Below, in pieces: positions 60,078 to 64,000 of a stretch of 64,000 nucleotides of DNA; the stretch's first letter is position 1, and every line of letters begins with the position of its first letter. Source of the DNA: Lentimicrobiaceae bacterium (GTDB lineage Bacteria > Bacteroidota > Bacteroidia > Bacteroidales > F082); assembly GCA_015061365.1 (NCBI GenBank), contig SUWS01000004.1, forward strand, positions 47,094-111,093. Reading direction: 5' to 3'. A program made the position numbers and the translations under genes. The notes under the pieces are model-generated. The model made no database searches and was not told where the DNA came from. It was given only the letters and a program-made list of their open reading frames with translations.

Positions 60078-61277
60078 TTATAACGTTCTTCCCGGGTAAG
60101 ATAGAAGAGCTTCTTTGAGTATCGCCATCGCTTCTTTAAGGTCTTCTTTTTTAAGGCAATAACTGATTCTTACTTCTTGTTTACCTCTTCCTTCAGTAGA
60201 ATAGAATCCGCTTGCTGGCGCCATCATGACAGTCTTGCCATTATAATTATAATCCGTCAACATCCACTTACAGAATCTCTCGCTATCATCGATAGGCAGA
60301 TGAGCAACGATATAGAACGCGCCCTTTGGTGTCGGGCAGTAAGCACCTTCAATATTTTTGATACCTTCAATACAAACGTCGCGACGTGATTCGTATTCTC
60401 TCACTATCTCATCATAATATGATTGCGGACTATCGAGAGCAGCCTCACCAGCAACCTGTCCGAATGTCGGTGGTGACAGACGGGCCTGAGCAAATTTCAT
60501 CGCAGCAGCGAGGAGTTCTTTATTCTTTGTTATCATACGACCGATGCGGATTCCGCATGCGCTAAATCTTTTCGAAGCTGAATCTATTAATATGACGTGA
60601 TCTTCGATGCCTTTAAGTTTCAAAGCAGAATGATGGATTGCATCTTCGTAGCAGAATTCGCGGTATACCTCATCAGATATTAGGAAGATGTCGTGTTTCA
60701 ACACTATCTGACGCAATGTCTCCATTTCCTCTTCCGAATAAAGATAGCCTGTAGGGTTGTTAGGGTTACATATTAAAATCGCTTTAGTACGAGGTGTGAT
60801 AGCCTTCTCAAATTCCGATATGTCTGGCAATGCGAATCCTGTGTCGATAGACGAATATATCGGTTTCACGTTTACTCCTACATTCTTCGCGAATCCATTA
60901 TAGTTAGCATAAAATGGTTCCGGAATAATAACCTCATCGTCAGGATCCATGATGGTGAGGAATGTCATGAGAAGAGCCTCCGACCCACCTGTAGTGATAA
61001 TCATTTCTTCTGGTAAGATATGAATATCATACTTCTCATAATACTCGCATAATTTCTTTCTATATGAAAGTGTTCCTTCTGACGGACTATATTTTACGAC
61101 TTTTTCTGTATAGTTACGTACAGCCTCAAGAGCTAAATTCGGCGTCTCTATATCAGGTTGACCTATGTTAAGATGGAATACTTCTATGCCTCTTTTCTTA
61201 GCAGCATCAGAAAAAGGAACCAACTTCCTGATTGGAGATGCAGGCATATTTTGAGCTTTTTTAGAGATACTTGGCAT
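60078..61277 (-). CDS. PLP-dependent aminotransferase, class I (AspC-like)
   Basis: 399 residues, fold type I. LNIGQPDIETP, TTGGSEALLM, CNPNNPTGYLYSEEE, SDEVYREFCYE and the PLP lysine in SASKRFSACGIRIG, later VRISYCL. Substrate probably aspartate or another amino acid plus 2-oxoglutarate; Bacteroidota members are loosely annotated as aspartate aminotransferases. Confidence 0.92.
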   Translation of the reverse strand: MPSISKKAQNMPASPIRKLVPFSDAAKKRGIEVFHLNIGQPDIETPNLALEAVRNYTEKVVKYSPSEGTLSYRKKLCEYYEKYDIHILPEEMIITTGGSEALLMTFLTIMDPDDEVIIPEPFYANYNGFAKNVGVNVKPIYSSIDTGFALPDISEFEKAITPRTKAILICNPNNPTGYLYSEEEMETLRQIVLKHDIFLISDEVYREFCYEDAIHHSALKLKGIEDHVILIDSASKRFSACGIRIGRMITKNKELLAAAMKFAQARLSPPTFGQVAGEAALDSPQSYYDEIVREYESRRDVCIEGIKNIEGAYCPTPKGAFYIVAHLPIDDSERFCKWMLTDYNYNGKTVMMAPASGFYSTEGRGKQEVRISYCLKKEDLKEAMAILKEALLSYPGRTL

Positions 61278-61303
61278 AACAATTTATTTAGTTAATAAAA
61301 AAA

Positions 61304-61330
61304 TAGCTATCATAAAAATGACAGCTATAT
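61304..61330 (-). terminator. Terminator of the DUF1573 gene
   Basis: ATAGCTATCAT and ATGACAGCTAT form a stem with an AAAA loop; on the minus strand seven T follow. Confidence 0.8.
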
Positions 61331-61337
61331 GTTAATA

Positions 61338-61802
61338 TTAAAAATTAGGATTATTTACTGGTGATGCATTCATAAATGTATTGTCCTTTGTAGGAAGAGC
61401 TTCAGATTGTTCCTCTAACACCTTACCTTTTATATAAAGCTTGACTTGATTATTTGTCTTGGCATTTGAGAATATAGTAACATATTTACTGAAACTTCCT
61501 GGACGATTTGTGTTTTTATATGTAACTTTTATCACGTCTGTCTCACCTGGGAGTATCGGTTTCTTAGGCCATTCTGGAACTGTACATCCACAAGATGACT
61601 TAGGTTGGCTCAAAATCAAAGGTTCATTGCCCGTATTTTTAAAAACAAATTCGTATGTTCCGTTTCCATTGAAAGGGATCTCACCGAATTGATGCGTTGT
61701 TTTTTCAAAAGTAATCTCAGGTCCATTTTCTGCAACTGTCTGAGCATTAGTCAATAAATTTACTGAAAACAACATAAAAAGTATTACGAATAACTTTTTC
61801 AT
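61338..61802 (-). CDS. DUF1573 secreted protein
   Basis: 154 residues; signal peptide cut near Ala20. A single ASPM/SPD-2/Hydin-like beta domain with the DUF1573 signature: FEKTTHQFGEIPFNGNGTYEFVFKNTGNEPL then SSCGCTVPEWPKKPILPG and VTYKNTNRPG. Common small Bacteroidota envelope protein, role unknown. -7 box TATCTTTG at 61844-61851 (minus strand). Confidence 0.92.
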   Translation of the reverse strand: MKKLFVILFMLFSVNLLTNAQTVAENGPEITFEKTTHQFGEIPFNGNGTYEFVFKNTGNEPLILSQPKSSCGCTVPEWPKKPILPGETDVIKVTYKNTNRPGSFSKYVTIFSNAKTNNQVKLYIKGKVLEEQSEALPTKDNTFMNASPVNNPNF

Positions 61803-61930
61803 AGTATTATTTATTTAATGATTTGACTTTTATTAATTGGTTTCAAAGATACATAATTTTCTTAAAAAAAGAGGTAAAAAATATTTTTTTATTTTTTTTC
61901 AAAATATGTTTTTCATATTAAAAAAATTTC

Positions 61931-61939
61931 TATCTTTGC
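61931..61939 (+). promoter_or_regulatory. Promoter -7 box for the tRNA gene
   Basis: TATCTTTGC, 12 bases ahead of the tRNA; exact fit to TAnnTTTG. Confidence 0.7.
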
Positions 61940-61950
61940 ACTCGCAAAAC

Positions 61951-62024
61951 GGCGAGGTAGCTCAGTTGGTTAGAGCGTCGGATTCATAACCCGGAGGTCA
62001 TGAGTTCAATTCTCATCCTCGCTA
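61951..62024 (+). tRNA. tRNA-Met (anticodon CAT)
   Basis: Cloverleaf: acceptor GGCGAGG with CCTCGCT (one G-T pair at the end), D arm TAGCTCAGTTGGTTAGA, anticodon stem with loop ATTCATAAC, T arm ATGAGTTCAATTCTCAT. No CCA encoded. The regular acceptor start suggests elongator Met; a lysidine-type Ile tRNA cannot be excluded. Confidence 0.93.
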
Positions 62025-62045
62025 CAGATTTAAACCCTTGAAATT

Positions 62046-62078
62046 CAGCGACTTAAACCAAGTCGCTGTTTTCTTATC
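62046..62078 (+). terminator. Terminator behind the tRNA
   Basis: CAGCGACTT (62046-62054) pairs with AAGTCGCTG (62060-62068), followed by TTTTCTTAT. Confidence 0.85.
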
Positions 62079-62151
62079 GGGTCAAAATCGGGTCAGAGTT
62101 TACAGATTTAACCGTTTATTTTTCCTGCTTCAGCAAGAAAAATAAAAAAAA

Positions 62152-63330
62152 ATGTTTCTAAATCAAAAATCACAAGTCAAGGAAATACTGAGATTTACCG
62201 CGCCAAAATACCGCGAGGGTACAGAACCGTGCATCTATTTCTATGCCTACGATCCAAAATCCCAGGCTATGAAACGAAAAAGAATCAAGATCGCTCACCT
62301 CGGAAACCTTAAAGAACGGAAAAGACGCGCCCCTATCCTATGCCAGAAGTTCATGGAGCTGCTCTCGTCCGGTTGGTCACCATGGATAGATGACGACTGC
62401 CCACATACAGGCTTCAACGAAGCCATCGAGATGTATGTAACATACATCACACGCGAACACCGCAACAAGTCGCTGAAAGAATCTTCTTTCAAGACATACA
62501 ACAGCTACATAAAAATGCTGCGCATATACAATGACAGCCGTAAGAAACCTATCGTTTACATCTATGAAATGACGGAAAAGTTCATCACCGATTTCCTGGA
62601 CTGGATACACTATGAACGAGGCAACACATACCGAACCTATAACAACTACATCAACTTCTTCAATACGCTGTGCATATTCTTAGTGAAAAAGAAGATCCTT
62701 TCCGAGAACCCAGCTGAAGACATCCACAAGATGAAACGCACTCAGACGATGAAGACCAGGAACAATTTCACGGAAAAAGACCTCCGTACCTTATTCCAAA
62801 GGCTTGAAATGCACGACAAGAAATATCTGCTGGCATGTTATTTCACTTATTACTGCTTCATACGTCCTAACGAGTTGTATCGAATCAAGATAGGCGACAT
62901 CAATATTGAGCAGCAGACTGTCTTTATTTCCGCCGAGATTTCCAAAAATAGTCTCGACGCTACCGTCACAATCCCGCAAATCGTGATAGAACTTATCAAA
63001 GAGCTTGGAATAATGAATAAAAGCAAAGACTGTTATGTCTTCGGACAGCATTTCAAGACATCAAAAACGATTGGCCATAACAAGATGTTCGGCAACTACT
63101 GGGACCGTTTTATCAGCAAGGAAGGAGGTTTATGTCCTGAGTTCAAAGGTAAGGGTTATTGTTTCTATTCTCTGAAGGGAACCGGAATAACGACCATGCT
63201 GAAGAAAGGCGTTCCTTCAATCATAGTGAGAGATCAGGCACGGCATCAGGATATAACAACGACGGAAATCTACACGAAAGGAAGAAACCTGAAAGCCCCT
63301 GCCCTGCTCAAAGATTACTGTAATGATTAA
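62152..63330 (+). CDS. Tyrosine recombinase/phage-type integrase
   Basis: 392 residues. Arm-binding N-terminal part, SAM-like core-binding domain (about 85-190) and catalytic domain (about 200-385). Seen: Arg in FIRPNELYRIKIGDI, the C-terminal RHQDITTTEIYT with the nucleophile Tyr. The box that is normally HxLRHT reads YSLKGTGIT, so His and Arg there are replaced by Tyr/Ser and Lys, and the following His by Gly; an LK-x-TG form is common in Bacteroidota phage-type integrases. Position 130 bases behind the tRNA 3' end fits integration at the tRNA. Confidence 0.9.
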   Translation: MFLNQKSQVKEILRFTAPKYREGTEPCIYFYAYDPKSQAMKRKRIKIAHLGNLKERKRRAPILCQKFMELLSSGWSPWIDDDCPHTGFNEAIEMYVTYITREHRNKSLKESSFKTYNSYIKMLRIYNDSRKKPIVYIYEMTEKFITDFLDWIHYERGNTYRTYNNYINFFNTLCIFLVKKKILSENPAEDIHKMKRTQTMKTRNNFTEKDLRTLFQRLEMHDKKYLLACYFTYYCFIRPNELYRIKIGDINIEQQTVFISAEISKNSLDATVTIPQIVIELIKELGIMNKSKDCYVFGQHFKTSKTIGHNKMFGNYWDRFISKEGGLCPEFKGKGYCFYSLKGTGITTMLKKGVPSIIVRDQARHQDITTTEIYTKGRNLKAPALLKDYCND

Positions 63331-63357
63331 AAAAAAGACCGCCGAAGCGATCTTTTG
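63331..63357. terminator. Hairpin between integrase and the next gene
   Basis: AAAAGA-c-CGC and GCG-a-TCTTTT pair around CGAA, with A- and T-runs on both sides, so it can work for both convergent genes. Confidence 0.65.
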
Positions 63358-63362
63358 TATTC

Positions 63363-63881
63363 CTAACAGTCAAACAGCTTGTTCCAGCACTCATCTGGTG
63401 GAGTCGTCAGAACTCCGCCGTCTATATATTTATTGATAAGTCTTCCAATGAAAGATTTTATCTTAACAGAGCCGTCTTTTCTAACTACAGCATGGCAGCT
63501 GTCGCCAATTTTATAGACGGTTCCGTTGCTTTTTATTCCGTCGATATCATGGACATTCTTTCCAGGAAGCACCTCAAACGTGTCACAACCTTCTTCCGAT
63601 TTAGCGTAAATTGGGTTCTTTGAACGATTTTTCACAACTGTCTTGCCTTGTAATATTTGTGCACCAGCTGAAAGTCCTGCGAAGCCTACCGAGGTCGCAA
63701 ATCCGCCCATCATCATTAGTTTTTCCATTTTGTCTTTTTCAAATATTGCTACCAATACAAACAATAATGCTACTACAAGCATAACATCAGTAACGGCATA
63801 AAGATTTGCCTTAATGAATGGAGGATGTTTTGTTCTCACGTCTTTTATTATTTCTTTAGCTTTTGTTTTTAACTCTTCCAT
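63363..63881 (-). CDS. Small membrane protein, probably of the integrated element
   Basis: 172 residues. Two membrane helices (YAVTDVMLVVALLFVLVAIF, about 28-47; a second, weaker, around 56-78), then a soluble domain with GKNVHDIDGIKSNGTVYKIG and GVLTTPPDECW. I do not recognise a family; the setting next to the integrase suggests a phage or element protein. Confidence 0.6.
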   Translation of the reverse strand: MEELKTKAKEIIKDVRTKHPPFIKANLYAVTDVMLVVALLFVLVAIFEKDKMEKLMMMGGFATSVGFAGLSAGAQILQGKTVVKNRSKNPIYAKSEEGCDTFEVLPGKNVHDIDGIKSNGTVYKIGDSCHAVVRKDGSVKIKSFIGRLINKYIDGGVLTTPPDECWNKLFDC

Positions 63882-63899
63882 AACGATGCAATTTAAAAT

Positions 63900-64000
63900 T
63901 TATTTTAAAAGTCTCTCAATTAAAGTCTTGATAAGAAGTGCTGCCACGTAAAGCAATACGGCGCAAAGAAGTATGTCGCGCCAGAGCTCGCGGGGCTGCT
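63900..64000 (-). CDS. Small membrane protein, C-terminal part (5' end outside window)
   Basis: Minus-strand frame open from the window edge: QPRELWRDILLCAVLLYVAA then LLIKTLIERLLK and TAA at 63902-63900. One membrane helix and a basic tail, like the end of a phage holin or a similar small protein. 18 bases upstream of the 172-residue gene. Confidence 0.45.
   Translation of the reverse strand, partial: QPRELWRDILLCAVLLYVAALLIKTLIERLLK

Overview
The window reads as chromosomal DNA of a Bacteroidota bacterium, most likely an uncultured Bacteroidales. The evidence is a 288-residue primary sigma factor of the Bacteroidota type, promoters with the TAnnTTTG -7 box and little sign of Shine-Dalgarno sequences, a sialidase with a type IX secretion sorting tail, a TPP riboswitch in front of a TonB-dependent receptor, Abi_2, DUF4251, DUF1573, DUF2279 and FISUMP proteins, and many intergenic 7- and 8-base repeats. 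Base composition is AT-rich overall and visibly more so at about 34.9-40.7 kb.

Layout. 0-9 kb: tail of a glycosyltransferase, aroQ, a TPP-riboswitch-controlled receptor, a YhcG-type nuclease flanked by two copies of a structured repeat, a rhodanese lipoprotein and a calcium P-type ATPase. 9-13.4 kb: a run of secreted proteins of the LPP20/DUF6175 kind plus DUF4251. 13.5-28.4 kb: mostly housekeeping (pepE, MATE, truA, aat, alcohol dehydrogenase, paired lipoproteins, sialidase, phosphatase, DUF58, trxA, and a DnaE with a fused proofreading exonuclease). 28.5-30.3 kb: DUF3990, a small lipoprotein, and an internally deleted Abi_2 gene behind a terminator-like hairpin. 30.7-43.9 kb: an accessory signalling island. 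It holds two Ser/Thr kinases with C-terminal FISUMP-like domains, a PP2C phosphatase, two FHA proteins with zinc ribbons, an acidic repeat-poor protein, a RES-like protein, a Sel1-repeat protein, a tandem HEPN-like protein, an HTH/nucleotidyltransferase pair with a nested-palindrome operator, a secreted caspase-like protease and a LytTR protein. Three gene relics (start of a third kinase, a frameshifted small gene, a gene tail) show it has been rearranged. 44-50 kb: a truncated YhcG, an M48 protease with TerB-like tail, a DUF2156 protein, a four-unit satellite array and a PPDK-like protein without the C-terminal barrel. 50-61.8 kb: gcvP, a lipoprotein, rpoD, htrA, dapF, a GNAT protein, mltG, DUF2279, an aminotransferase and DUF1573. 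61.9-64 kb: tRNA-Met(CAT) with a tyrosine recombinase directly behind it and small membrane proteins, the likely edge of an integrated element running off the window.

How it works together. The strongest candidate for an undescribed system is the 30.7-43.9 kb island. Kinases, phosphatase and FHA readers form a phospho-threonine relay. Candidate outputs (RES-like NAD-cleaving fold, HEPN-like domains, caspase fold, nucleotidyltransferase) are all types used in bacterial defence or programmed cell death. This is inference from gene content; no function was tested. A second theme is repeats: 7-mer and 8-mer arrays and palindromic elements sit exactly at stop codons of many genes and in places supply the last codons.
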